Assembly (NCBI GenBank): GCA_025267735.1
Contig: CM046309.1
Span: 33,951,202-34,015,201, forward strand
DNA length: 64,000 nt
Source: Mactra quadrangularis
Taxonomy: Eukaryota > Mollusca > Bivalvia > Venerida > Mactridae
Direction of reading: 5' to 3'
Below, one piece after another: positions 52,801 through 60,700 of this stretch; position 1 is the first letter of the stretch; the number at the start of each line of letters is the position of its first letter. Both the position numbers and the translations under genes were made by a program. The notes below the pieces were generated by a model, which worked only from the letters and a program-made list of their open reading frames with translations, had not been told where the DNA came from and searched no databases.

Positions 52801-53184
52801 AGGTAGGAAAGTTGTTAGTCATTGGTTAAACAGCTAATGTCCAGAAATCTACACGAGTTAGGTACAGTTAGAACGCTTTCGAGGTACAGTGTACACATGT
52901 TGGTCAACATCAATGGGGGATAAAGCACATTTGGTACACAGCTTAAACGTAATTTTGACACAAATATTTACATATTTCAGATACAATATTTAAATGATTA
53001 CAATATATTAGTTCGAGAGAAAGTTGGTCCAGAGTTAAAGAAACAAGGTCAAACAGCAGCATATGATTGGATGATGAAGAGAACAGAACCATTTAAAACA
53101 AACAAAACTACTTCCGGTGCAGCAACCGTCCATTTATCTTTGTTAATTGTTTGTGTTTATGTATTATCAATATTGTGTGTTTAG
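10799..53184 (+). CDS. XPNPEP2: GPI-anchored X-prolyl aminopeptidase (aminopeptidase P2)
   Basis: It removes the N-terminal residue when proline is second, and should act at the outer cell surface as an M24 dinuclear-metal enzyme. Exons: 10799-10844, 33550-33638, 36862-36978, 37513-37576, 38464-38568, 39300-39392, 39769-39921, 40390-40485, 41012-41093, 41762-41894, 42340-42456, 42924-43010, 43430-43542, 44052-44201 (or 44602-44751), 45946-46006, 46459-46528, 46981-47085, 47649-47726, 48627-48703, 50623-50721, 52981-53184. The total is 712 residues (human about 674) and all phases agree. Residues 1-22 form a signal peptide. All five metal ligands are present: D476 (LLDSGGQY), D487 (DGTTDVTRT), H550 (GHGIG), E587 (EPGYY) and E624 ([10 protein letters not shown]). 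Residues ~690-712 are a GPI-attachment tail with a hydrophobic end and no cytoplasmic segment. Signal peptide plus GPI tail separates it from cytosolic XPNPEP1 and mitochondrial XPNPEP3. Confidence 0.95.
11635..11857. mobile_element. 223-bp MITE with perfect 28-bp inverted ends
   Basis: The ends 11635-11662 and 11830-11857 are exact inverted copies beginning AGGCCACAACAAGTTGATC. The interior has two direct GAGCGA-GAAATA motifs and no coding capacity. Confidence 0.88.
14239..14390 (+). mobile_element. tRNA-derived SINE copy 2
   Basis: The head GGGCGTGGCCGAGTGGTTA with the following GGTAATTATTGGATAGCC matches the 2360 copy. The body is shorter and more eroded (AAATCAGGAAGCTGAATC is the recognisable part). 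Confidence 0.7.
15017..15036. repeat. Short perfect hairpin
   Basis: TTCGGCGATTTCGCCGAA is a perfect 8-bp stem with a 2-base loop. It is isolated and no function can be assigned. Confidence 0.5.
16773..16796. repeat. (AT)n microsatellite
   Basis: A run of alternating TA units within intron 1 of the aminopeptidase gene. Confidence 0.85.
17325..17385 (-). mobile_element. Terminal fragment of a pearl/Helentron-like element
   Basis: On the minus strand it reads ATCCGGCTTTAATGTGG, a 3-base loop, CCACATTA, then TTTCTTGTTAA. The same end closes the larger element at 50958-52750. The hairpin stem is identical and the loop differs (TTT here, CTC there). No tandem core is seen beside it. Confidence 0.65.
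18327..18410 (+). tRNA. tRNA-like sequence (pseudo-tRNA or SINE head), anticodon loop TGG
   Basis: The A box TAGCGCAGTTGGTAGCGC and B box GGTTTGAATCC are clear. An anticodon stem CGGGA/TCTCG encloses the loop TTTGGAA, which would read TGG (Pro). The ends CCCGG/CCGGG can pair. The variable region is long (TGTCCCGAAGGGGGTAC) and the T stem has mismatches, which is unlike a normal proline tRNA. A functional tRNA is therefore unlikely. Confidence 0.45.
20709..20758. repeat. Inverted repeat hairpin
   Basis: GACGTTCTCGTACCCAGAG is followed about 11 bases later by its near-complement CTCTGGGTATGAGAATGTC. It is probably the remnant of a very small palindromic MITE. Confidence 0.6.
24888..25053. mobile_element. 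TA-flanked MITE, 'TATTAAGACC' family copy 1
   Basis: The ends are CAGAAAAGTTCCCGTATTAG and (inverted) CAGTAAAGTTTCTCTATAAAG, with TA on both outer sides. Same family as 33131-33300 and 38123-38330. Confidence 0.65.
25887..26225. mobile_element. Foldback element with nested inverted repeats
   Basis: The outer arms (25887-25931 and 26181-26225) start CAGTGCGGGGAATCACG / CAGTGTGGGGAATCACG and are about 85-90% identical. Inner arms (25942-25977 and 26021-26056) are a perfect ~36-bp inverted repeat containing CCGTTCTAGTTTTCTAG. It is 339 bp without coding capacity. Confidence 0.85.
26864..27900 (-). mobile_element. 5'-truncated non-LTR retrotransposon (LINE), C-terminal pol region
   Basis: On the minus strand an open frame (about 27031-27890, ~285 residues) encodes the region after the reverse-transcriptase core: [47 protein letters not shown], and a closing zinc-knuckle-like C-x2-C-x8-H-x4-C pattern (CLFCDQ ... 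HILLNC). The 3' end is a run of AAGT/CTTA units at 26866-26886, a common LINE tail. The frame is free of stops, so the insertion is fairly young, but the 5' part including the catalytic domain is missing. Confidence 0.9.
28100..28505. repeat. Diverged local duplicate of part of 25.1-26.4 kb
   Basis: 28461-28500 matches 26371-26410 at about 36 of 40 positions (TCTGGTAACAC through ACATAATTAATCT). Around 28200-28310, AAATCCTGC(A/G)TTTAG and GCATTTATTAG recur in the same order as at 25218-25302. Confidence 0.55.
30575..30785. repeat. Degenerate (ATC/ATT)n simple repeat
   Basis: About 200 bases are dominated by ATCATT and ATCATC triplets with point changes. It contains no frame of interest. Confidence 0.75.
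31413..31895. repeat. Eroded ~85-bp tandem repeat
   Basis: Units begin near 31716, 31802 and 31883 (AGATTGCCAATA or variants), each followed by ACTCGGC(A/G)ATTT(C)CCGTG. A further partial unit at 31413-31470 is separated from them by the foldback element at 31539-31662. Confidence 0.55.
31539..31662. mobile_element. Foldback MITE built of GACAACTCAACCC units
   Basis: The left arm carries direct copies of GACAACTCAACCCGA. The right arm carries the reverse complement (TCGGGTTGAGTTGTC). The whole can fold on itself, and no protein is encoded. Confidence 0.65.
33131..33300. mobile_element. TA-flanked MITE, 'TATTAAGACC' family copy 2
   Basis: The 170-bp element has ends CAGTAAAGTTCCGCTATTAA and (inverted) CACCAAAGTTCCACTATTAA, with TA immediately outside both. 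The structure suggests a mariner/pogo-derived MITE. It lies just upstream of aminopeptidase exon 2. Confidence 0.8.
33975..34136 (-). mobile_element. tRNA-derived SINE copy 3
   Basis: On the minus strand it reads ATGGCCGAACGGATACGACG, GGTAATCATTGGATACCC, CCTTGAGCAAGAAACG and GACCAGGAACC, matching the 2360 copy in order. Confidence 0.75.
34322..34500. repeat. Dispersed repeat, copy B
   Basis: It matches 5892-6039: GGACCTTTCCAT at the start, TCTACAGTTACATTTCGTTCC in the middle, and TTATTCAAATAAAAAAGGTC at the end. It lies in aminopeptidase intron 2. Confidence 0.55.
34961..35110. mobile_element. 150-bp palindromic MITE
   Basis: The ends GGGCGAGTTTCCTAAGCA and (inverted) GGGCGAGTTTCCTAGGCA differ at one position. 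Inner CGCTAGCTA-type and GGTACC blocks also pair, so most of the element is self-complementary. Confidence 0.8.
35548..35792. mobile_element. MITE with TACGGAG ends and TTTCGTAAAAACG core
   Basis: The 19-bp ends TACGGAGTCCCTAAAGTGA and (inverted) TACGGAGACCCTAAAATGA enclose repeated TTTCGTAAAAACG(T) units in both orientations. No coding capacity. Confidence 0.75.
37253..37310 (-). repeat. tRNA-like fragment
   Basis: On the minus strand it shows CAGTCGGTAGAGCA (A-box-like) and AGTTTGATTCC (B-box-like), spaced as in a tRNA. The arms do not pair properly, so it is a pseudo-tRNA or SINE remnant. Confidence 0.45.
38123..38330. mobile_element. MITE, 'TATTAAGACC' family copy 3 (eroded)
   Basis: The right end CTGGTCTTAATAGCATAACTTCACTG, followed by TA, matches the family. 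The left end is poorly preserved. Confidence 0.5.
40358..40386. repeat. (GTAT)n microsatellite at the exon 8 splice acceptor
   Basis: Six GTAT-like units run to within about ten bases of the TTTGTAG acceptor of aminopeptidase exon 8 and replace the usual pyrimidine tract. Confidence 0.8.
41265..41323 (+). mobile_element. LINE 3' tail fragment
   Basis: GCGCGATATAACCTTTCTGTG followed by GGGCCGTAAAACCCAAAC and CAAAC repeats matches the 3' end of the LINE at 48779-50063. Only the tail is recognisable. Confidence 0.7.
44052..44201 (+). CDS. XPNPEP2: Aminopeptidase exon 14a (first of a duplicated exon pair)
   Basis: A 150-nt exon entered and left in phase 2, with acceptor TATTTAG and donor GTAAGT. 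It encodes [11 protein letters not shown] through LLDSGGQY, including the active-site HY pair and the first metal-ligand Asp. It aligns gaplessly with exon 14b, with about 32 of 51 residues identical. Confidence 0.92.
44602..44751 (+). CDS. XPNPEP2: Aminopeptidase exon 14b (second of a duplicated exon pair)
   Basis: It has the same length (150 nt) and phases as exon 14a, with acceptor TTATTTCAG and donor GTAAGT. It encodes [11 protein letters not shown] through LLDSGGQY. The HY pair and metal Asp are kept, but surrounding residues differ (RPSPATDLD against SVTNTTSID). Either exon alone gives a full-length enzyme. Both together stay in frame but duplicate 50 residues of the catalytic fold. Confidence 0.92.
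48718..50101. mobile_element. Small palindromic MITE split by a LINE insertion
   Basis: The outer ends CGAGGGTTGCCCGCAAGACT and (inverted) CGAGGATTGCCCGCAAGACT belong to the family of the intact 76-bp copy at 5220. ATAT flanks both sides. The two halves (48718-48778 and 50064-50101) rejoin to a normal-looking MITE once the LINE is removed. It lies in aminopeptidase intron 19. Confidence 0.85.
48779..50063 (+). mobile_element. 5'-truncated, decayed LINE with RNase H domain
   Basis: It starts in frame with a linker ([19 protein letters not shown]), then an RNase H domain with [34 protein letters not shown] and [15 protein letters not shown], then a zinc-finger tail ([30 protein letters not shown]). 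It ends GCCGTAAAACCCAAAC plus CAAAC repeats. Several stops (for example TGA near 49241) make it inactive. ATGCGATGCAC flanks it at 48768-48778 and 50064-50074 as an 11-bp target duplication. An RNase H domain fits the I/Jockey-related LINE groups. Confidence 0.9.
51001..51081. repeat. (GGGC)n microsatellite
   Basis: About 20 GGGC units with occasional GGAC or GGTG variants form an island of very high GC inside AT-rich DNA. Long open frames here on both strands are artefacts of the repeat. Confidence 0.95.
51091..52345. repeat. Tandem satellite, about eight ~155-bp units
   Basis: The marker GCGTTAAAG (once GCATTAAAG) recurs at 51101, 51280, 51435, 51591, 51745, 51901, 52056 and 52213. Spacings are therefore 179 and then 154-157. 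Each unit also holds ATCTCTGCCATTTATGGTTAG and AACTCTACCTGGCT-like segments. Confidence 0.95.
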
Positions 53185-53305
53185 AAGTTTTCACTTTATT
53201 GTACAATGACTCTTTGAAGAGTATGGAAATGAAAGCAAAAACATTTTTCAGATGCTATTTCTAAACTGAAATTGGACAGAACGAAATACCAAAGCTTTTA
53301 AGAAT

Positions 53306-53311
53306 AATAAA
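53306..53311 (+). promoter_or_regulatory. Possible poly(A) signal of the aminopeptidase gene
   Basis: AATAAA lies about 120 bases after the stop codon. In AT-rich DNA the motif is frequent by chance, and several others lie further downstream. Confidence 0.35.
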
Positions 53312-55250
53312 GAATAATAGATGAATCATTTTCAAACATAAGTTACGTGTATTCATTTTTATAGAATATTTTTTCAGTTCTTTATACATTGATATAATGA
53401 ATTATGGTAAAAACATTCACATCTTTAACTGTTTCGTTCGACTAAATGTTACCAGTATCACATATCTTATAATGTTTCAACATATGTTCTGCAAACATCA
53501 TTTTACCATCTTCATTTGAACTAAGTGTAACTTGGAGTTGTTGTATATTTGCCTGAATATTTATAAATGTGAAACATCATATTTACATAATTATATATAT
53601 GTTCTACACTATTGAGCTCATTTATCCACATTTGTGAACAACCGATATACATCCTAATAAAGGTTTGTTGTTTAATTGTCTGCCTGAGAATAGAGTTACA
53701 TTGTATAACAACTTCGGACTTGGCGGAGTGGCATTTTAGAACACTTTTTGTTTGTTCATTTTGTGTGACATAAGGGCAGCTTAATAAGATGAATTTGCTG
53801 CAAGATGGCCGAAAATGCATTTTCGCTCCTTCTACTTTGCAATAAATGTCATTTAAGGGGCTCCTTTCCATTGGTGAAATCCGATTTATCCTGCTGAAAA
53901 ACGGCCATTTTAGTCTTTAGGCGGCCATTTTGAAGGGGTGTAAAATATGTGAATTTGTCGAATGATGGGCTAACACTGTCTATGATATGTAAGTCGCAGA
54001 ACATCCCTTGTGAGAAAGTTACAATGCATATCATTCGAAGCTTTAACATTCGGCAGTTATCATAGCTAGCCTAAGTATAAATTATACAAGAGAGACGAGT
54101 CCTCCACTAAGTCATAGACTTTTGATAATAATATGCTCATTTATGTTCGTATAAGACTTGTAACAATGTAAATGTATCAGCATTGTTTTATAAGCGTATG
54201 TTATATTATTTTGTTAGCTTATGTATGTATAGTGTGAATTAAAATATTTTATTTTTCTAGTTGTATGCAAGTTGTAGTAAAGTGTAGGCCTATGTCTGTG
54301 TCTTTTTTATTTTCATATGTTGTATACACGCCATTTCACTTTATTATTTGAATTATTCCTGAACTAAATTCTTAAATGGATAATTGTAAGTTTTAGAAAT
54401 GTGCTCATGTATGCAACAGTATTTTTATATAAGCATTTTTATATTTTATTAGCTTATCTATGTATACTGTATGTAGTGTGATTATATATTTTATAATTTA
54501 GTTTTATGCAAGTTTTTGTACAATTGGTTCCATAGATTTATTATTATAATGTTTTATGTGCTTGTATTGTTTATGCAAGTTGTTTCATTTCATTTATACC
54601 AATGGTATACTAGAGTATTAATGTTTATCTGTCTGTAGGTATAAGGACGAATGTCGTCTAGTATTTAAATACTTTCTACCGTTTTTTTAGTAATAAACTT
54701 ATACAATATAACCACTGAAGAAAAGACGTCTACAGAACAAAGCCCCTGCACAATAACAGCTTTTGATATTTCCCTTAGGTGTTAATTTAATTGTATTTAA
54801 CCTCTGCAGAGCAGCAACCTCTGAACAGCAACATACTTTGGTCCCTTGCAATGGGTGTTGTTAAAGAGTGGTTGTACTGTATAATGATTTATACTTGGAC
54901 CATTGCAGTCACATATGCTGATTTCGATGAAACTATTATTCTATCTTAGTTCTACAGCTTGATAGTATGAATATTATTAACATGTTTAAGATAAAAACTA
55001 CCTTTTTGGTCCCAGGAACCAGAATTAAGGTTCTGAGCGAGTTTTGATTGAACATCAAAATGGTTTTGGCGTATGATCATCACATTAACGATATCCTGAC
55101 CTATTAACATCTGATGTTAAAGAAAAATTCGCCTGCTTGGTTTTTGAAACCACAATGTAAGTTCTAGACAGGTTTTGATCATTATATGATTATTCATTGA
55201 TATACGTAAGCCATAGCCATCAGATGAACACTTTTATTTTTTTATTTTAC

Positions 55251-55473
55251 ATGGGGTCACAAAGTTTCTTTACATGTGATTTTTTCATATTTTCTTTGTT
55301 ATGGAAAACTATGGCGGACATATTTGTTAAGTATTTTATTTTATATCTATGATACATAATGAACATAATTTGATGGTTCACATTAAACTGCATATTGGTT
55401 GTGAATCTTATGACTACATGACTACTTCAAAACATCAAACTTTAGTATGTATAAAGAAACTTTTGGACCCCAT
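55251..55473. mobile_element. 223-bp MITE with ATGGGGTC ends
   Basis: The ends ATGGGGTCACAAAGTTTCTT and (inverted) ATGGGGTCCAAAAGTTTCTT differ slightly, and the inverted similarity runs about 25 bp. No coding capacity. Confidence 0.75.
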
Positions 55474-55909
55474 TGAATTTGACTATGTTTAACAGGAGTG
55501 AAGCAATTAGATTTAGGTTATATATGTAATCCCATCATTTGTGTAATTATTATTTATATATGGAACATTCTTTTGTTTTATCACGGATATATATTGAATA
55601 AAAAAGTGAAACCATTTACATCAGTGTTATATTAATCTCAAACAAACATAACATGAATATATATTAAACAAAACATGTAATAATGATCAGAAACACCTCT
55701 AGTGCACTTTTGCACAAAAATCAAAAAGTTATTGTAAGTCAATTTCATAAATTTTGCAGTTCAAAGTCAGAAGGATAAGAAATATAAGTTTAATATGATA
55801 TTTAAAGGTATACAAAATTATACATAATTCAGTAATACTTGGAATCGATTGTCCAAGAAATTACAATTTTATCAATGTTTCCTGATTTTGACTTACGATG
55901 ATTTTTATC

Positions 55910-56174
55910 GTAAGTTATTTTTGTGAAACGTGCCACAGGTGTCTAGTAATCTGGTTTCATGTTTTGTCTTGAAGAGGTCAGATGAAGATTATAAATCTGT
56001 AAGTCTTGGTCCACATTAAACTGGACATTCAAATCAATTTAGTCTTTCTCTGGTTGATAAAGCACTCATGCACTACAGATAATAATGCTTATAGTATCTA
56101 AGACGTATGTTCAACAATACATTTACAATGGTTTCATCCAGGTGTAACAATATTTCACCTACGGATATGGACAC
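55910..56174 (-). pseudogene. Decayed duplicate of the last dynein heavy chain exon
   Basis: The sequence aligns end to end with the functional last exon (57730-58007). Matched landmarks in order are TCTAGTAATCTGGTTTCATG, TTGTCTTGAAG, AAATCTGTAAGTCTTGG, ACTGGACATTC, TCTCTGGTTG and finally GATATGGACACCTGA at the old splice acceptor. Small deletions and early stops (TGA within seven codons of the acceptor) show it is dead. It lies 1.8 kb downstream of the real exon. Confidence 0.8.
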
Positions 56175-57557
56175 CTGAAATAATTACAAATATAAAACAC
56201 GAAGGCATGCTAAACTCAAAACACTAGCACAAGTATAATAAAGCAATATAACTGATATATATGTATACATGTAGTAATTTACATGGTAAAAACTCTATGA
56301 ATGTTCAGTCACTTGTTACATTACTCATTTTGGCCAGGTACAAGAAATTTGTCAATTAATAAAATGAATTGATCTCCCCATGTTGGGTTCATAAATTGGC
56401 TATTGAAAGTCAACTTGGCTCATACATTGGGTTCATAAATTGACTATTGAAAGTTATCTTGACTCACACACTTCTACTTGAGTTCAACTATAGGTACATA
56501 GCATCCTCCTACACTAATAGTAACTGTTGGGGATTGATATAAACAAAACTTGAAAATTGTTTAGAAATAATAGTTTAGTACTTCTCCCCAACATTCCCTA
56601 TACTTGTAATATTTTGTATACAGTCAGTTTGTTTTAACAGTCTTGGGTTGAAGATGAACTGTGGTGAAAACTTAAACTAAATAAAAGTTGAGCTTTTCAA
56701 TGTATGAAAATAAAAAAAGTCAACATAACACAATTTTCATCACAATTTTTTATTCAACCAAGATAAATGTATATAAACATTAAACAAACAATGGTTTAGT
56801 TTTCACAAAAAAAGTTTTTATAGCATATTTTATTGATCTTTGAAAACATAACAAAACATGTATAATACTTATCACAAGGTCATAGATTGGACGGTTTATA
56901 AAGAGTAAAGAAATATAAATATATATATAATAAATCAAATACAGCAGTTTGTTATTTTAATACTAGCAGTGACCAAATTAAAGCACAGAAAATATCACAA
57001 AACAAATAATAAATACATTATTAATAAAAATACAGTCTTGCTTTGATTGACTTCAAACTCTGAAACAAACCAGCTATGTAACAGTCAAATCAGAACTGTA
57101 TTATTATCAAATTCCAATGGACGGACAAACATATAAATTAATAATTGCTTCAATATAAAGTCAATCAGTCATAAAAATGTCAAAAATACAATCATAATAA
57201 ACATGACATATAAATGCCAAAGAAAAACATACACAACACAATCTTTCAAACAGAACAAAAAAAAAACAGAAAAAAAATCAATCACAGTATTAATCAAATA
57301 AATGCATATAAAGTTTATCAAACACTGCAAAAAACATTTGTGAGATAGAAACATAAAGAAAACGAAACAATTATAACAATTGTCAAAAATATAAAGAAAT
57401 GGTATCAAAGAATCGGGGCATAACTTAATCCAAATGGAAAACATATCAATTCCAAGATGATCGAACAGAATTTTATTGTCTCCTTATTTATTCATATTTT
57501 ATTCTTCCTCTAACTCCAGTTAGGTAGTTTATGAATTATTCACATTTTAATATGTAA

Positions 57558-57563
57558 TTTATT
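57558..57563 (-). promoter_or_regulatory. Possible poly(A) signal of the dynein gene
   Basis: AATAAA on the minus strand, about 170 bases after the stop. Another lies at 57487-57492. Position alone supports it. Confidence 0.3.
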
Positions 57564-57729
57564 TAATCTAATATGCTCACACAAACACAATGTGTTCAAT
57601 ATACATGAACAACTAAATAATAATTTAACATTAGATGTCAAAAATCATGCATATTATGATAAGGTAGTTTTCAATCAGTTTATAAATATAGTCACAAAGT
57701 TCAAAATTGAGTTCATAATAGCATGATAA

Positions 57730-60700
57730 TTATTTAGTGTCACAGAGCAGGGCAACACCACGTAGCGTCCAGTGATCTGGGTTCTTGTTTGTCTTCAATT
57801 GTAGTGGGAAGATATAGGTCAAATCTGTACGTCTTGGTTTCTTGTATACTGGACAATCATATCCAGTCTTCACCTTCTCCTGGTTGGTAGCAAACACGTG
57901 TACTACCGGTATCAATGTATATAGTACCTTTTGAGTTGGTTCAATGAGACGACAATTACGGCGATCCCAACCAGCTCCATCAAGATACAAACCGTAGATA
58001 TAGACACCTGAAATAGCAATATGTATAATAATTAGAACATATTTATTTCTCAGAATGTACATACATGAATGAATAAAAATATATAATTGACAATAGTTAA
58101 TTCACAGTCAAAACAGTCTTGGAATAGGATTGGAATAAAAGAATAGTTCTAATAAATTTCTTTTCCTAACAGAATACATGGTCAATATGAAACACTAGTG
58201 TAAGAAAAAGAATGCATGCATAAAGACTGGACAGTATTAACCTCACTGTACAATTTGATCCAATAAATTCAAATTGCATTATTCAGAACGTACATGTAAC
58301 TACAGCTCGTTCTTGTTTAATATTAGAACCAGCTAGTAGCCCATAAAGCATCTAACTATTTGAGATGTAATTTTTGATACTGTTTTATTAAATAATAGTA
58401 ACATCTTGATAAAATGCATCTAATATCCCTCATAATCTCGTGATGTAACAGAATGTATATTATATAATAACCTACCTTCATTAGGTGGTCCATGTACATC
58501 TTCTTTCATCATTCTTGTGACTTCGTTATCTAAGATGACGGAATCTAGAGCCCAACCTTTGTGTGCACGTGTAATCTCCTGTCTCATGGCCGTCAAGAAA
58601 CCCTGGAGAAAGATATCATACCATATATATTATAATGGCAAGTAGTAGTTTGATCGTTAAGTTTTATTCAATTGTTTGTGGCACATACATTAAGCCTGCT
58701 GATTTAAATATTTTACAGTACTTCTGTACTCACAATTATTAAAACTAGATATCCATATTTAGGTACAAGAACTATAGAACAAATAGTGAGTATTTAAATC
58801 AGTAGTATGCCACCCACAATCATGGAACTTTTAGTTATAGATAAATGCCAATTGGCCACATAGGCCCTAATAATCTAATATCTGGTAAAAGCACTTAAAT
58901 GTTTGGATGTATATATGTAAATATAGTAAGAAATGTAATCAAGGTGATTTTTTTAGAACAAGGTTAGAGCAGTGTTACATTAAGTTGACAAAATTATAAA
59001 CTATAATGTGAACCGTTAATACTTACAGTTGGATTAAAGAATCCAGTCATCCAGAATGTTGATGGTCGACCATCAAATAACCATGAATGGAATTGTGCAT
59101 TACGATCTAATAGATCAGTGAACCAGAAACCTAAAGTTGATGATTCCCAGGATATCTGTAATATAAAATAGAATATTATTATTTGTTACATTCATATTGT
59201 ATCTGGTGTTGTAAAATTCCGATGTCCCACTTGTACATTTACTTCAGCGGACAAGTAAATATTTCCACCCAGGATATCTGTACTATATCATAGAGCATTG
59301 TTATTTGTTACATTCATATTGTATCCAGTGTTGTAGAATTCCTATGTCTAACTTGTTTGACTCATACTTTATGGCTGCGGACAAGTAAATATTCCCAGCC
59401 CACTTCTCCGTGGACAAGTAATACCTTTTAGGTGTAAATGCACTAACATGAATACTTCATAATGTAAATGTTTCAATCATATTCAGCATTAAACTATTTC
59501 ATTTAATTATTTATTATTACTTAAAATATGAAGTCTAGATATATCATAGTTCACTACATTTCTTTTGGAGTATTAAACCTCTTGACAAGTGCATTTTGAT
59601 CAAGGATAAGTTTATTTTTTAATTCAATGGATCTAACTGGGTAATTTGCCAATGTATTTTGTGCAGAGGATTCAGAGTAAACAAAATACGAATAAGTAAA
59701 TGTTGTCATTTTTGGAAAAAAAGAACCACTTATTAAATGAACTATGTGCTTATGATCATTTCAGATAGTGCAAAAACTAGACGAAATGGAAATGTTTAAA
59801 AGTCATGTGACTAGATTCCCTGAATACAATATTTAACAAGTTTACCTTTTTCCATGATGTTGGTACACGGGCATCAAACATGTTGTCAAGGGCATCACGT
59901 AAAGTTTCACTCATAATGATTGTACCATCAATAGCTAACTTCAAGTCTGTCAGCGTAACACGTACACGTGTAATAACACGCTGCATTCTGTCGATTTCTT
60001 GACGCAAGAAAATATTGATAGGCTGTAGATGACCCATTTTTCTGAGACGTTCTTTAACCTACATGAAAAAATAACAATTAAATTAGTAAAAGAGAATGTT
60101 AATTAGTTAACATACATAAATAGTAATAATTGTATAGATATTATTAAAAATAACAGACAGTTTAATGACAATAAGTATTGAAATCAATTAGAATTGGTTA
60201 GTTGCTTAGGTAGCCATTTTGAGTCATATGACAGTCATAGCTAATCATTCATATCATGGGGTAAGATTGTTTCGATGACAAAAATGAGGCCTAAACTGAT
60301 TTAAAATGCCTAAAACCATGTTTAATTAACCTAATCAATTTATACACATGCATTTAAGCACATACAGTTGGTAATAGCATTATACTTTATCCAGTGATCT
60401 TTTAAAAAACAACAACTGATTCCTGAGATTGAAATAAAGTTATTATTGAAATCAAAAGTTTAATTTATTGCTAAAAACATGATGGTTTAGTAAACTTTCG
60501 GTCCAGTAAAAAAATCCATTTTTGCTGGGCTGAAATGTCCCAGGCTGATGAAAGTTTGTCTTGAAGAACATATACATACCTCGTGAGGTACATAATCAGC
60601 TGGTAGTTTCTCCAACATATCATCAGCTAGTTTGTATACAATACTTTCACGTGTTTCTCCACCACCGCCACCAGAATCCTTAGGTTGAATATTCATTATA

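Larger units (their letters stand above)
53185..57729. other. Convergent intergenic region
   Basis: It lies between the stop codons of the aminopeptidase and dynein genes. It contains a MITE at 55251-55473 and a decayed dynein exon at about 55910-56174. The remainder is AT-rich sequence, including both 3' untranslated regions, with no further gene recognised. Confidence 0.7.

Noticed and set aside
53521..53871. Minus-strand 116-residue frame downstream of the aminopeptidase
   Set aside because: No recognisable domain. It lies in a probable 3' untranslated or intergenic region with ordinary AT-rich composition.
57169..57444. Minus-strand hydrophobic 91-residue frame
   Set aside because: Phe/Ile/Leu-rich translation of A-rich DNA in the probable dynein 3' region. 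It has the appearance of a membrane protein only because of base composition.
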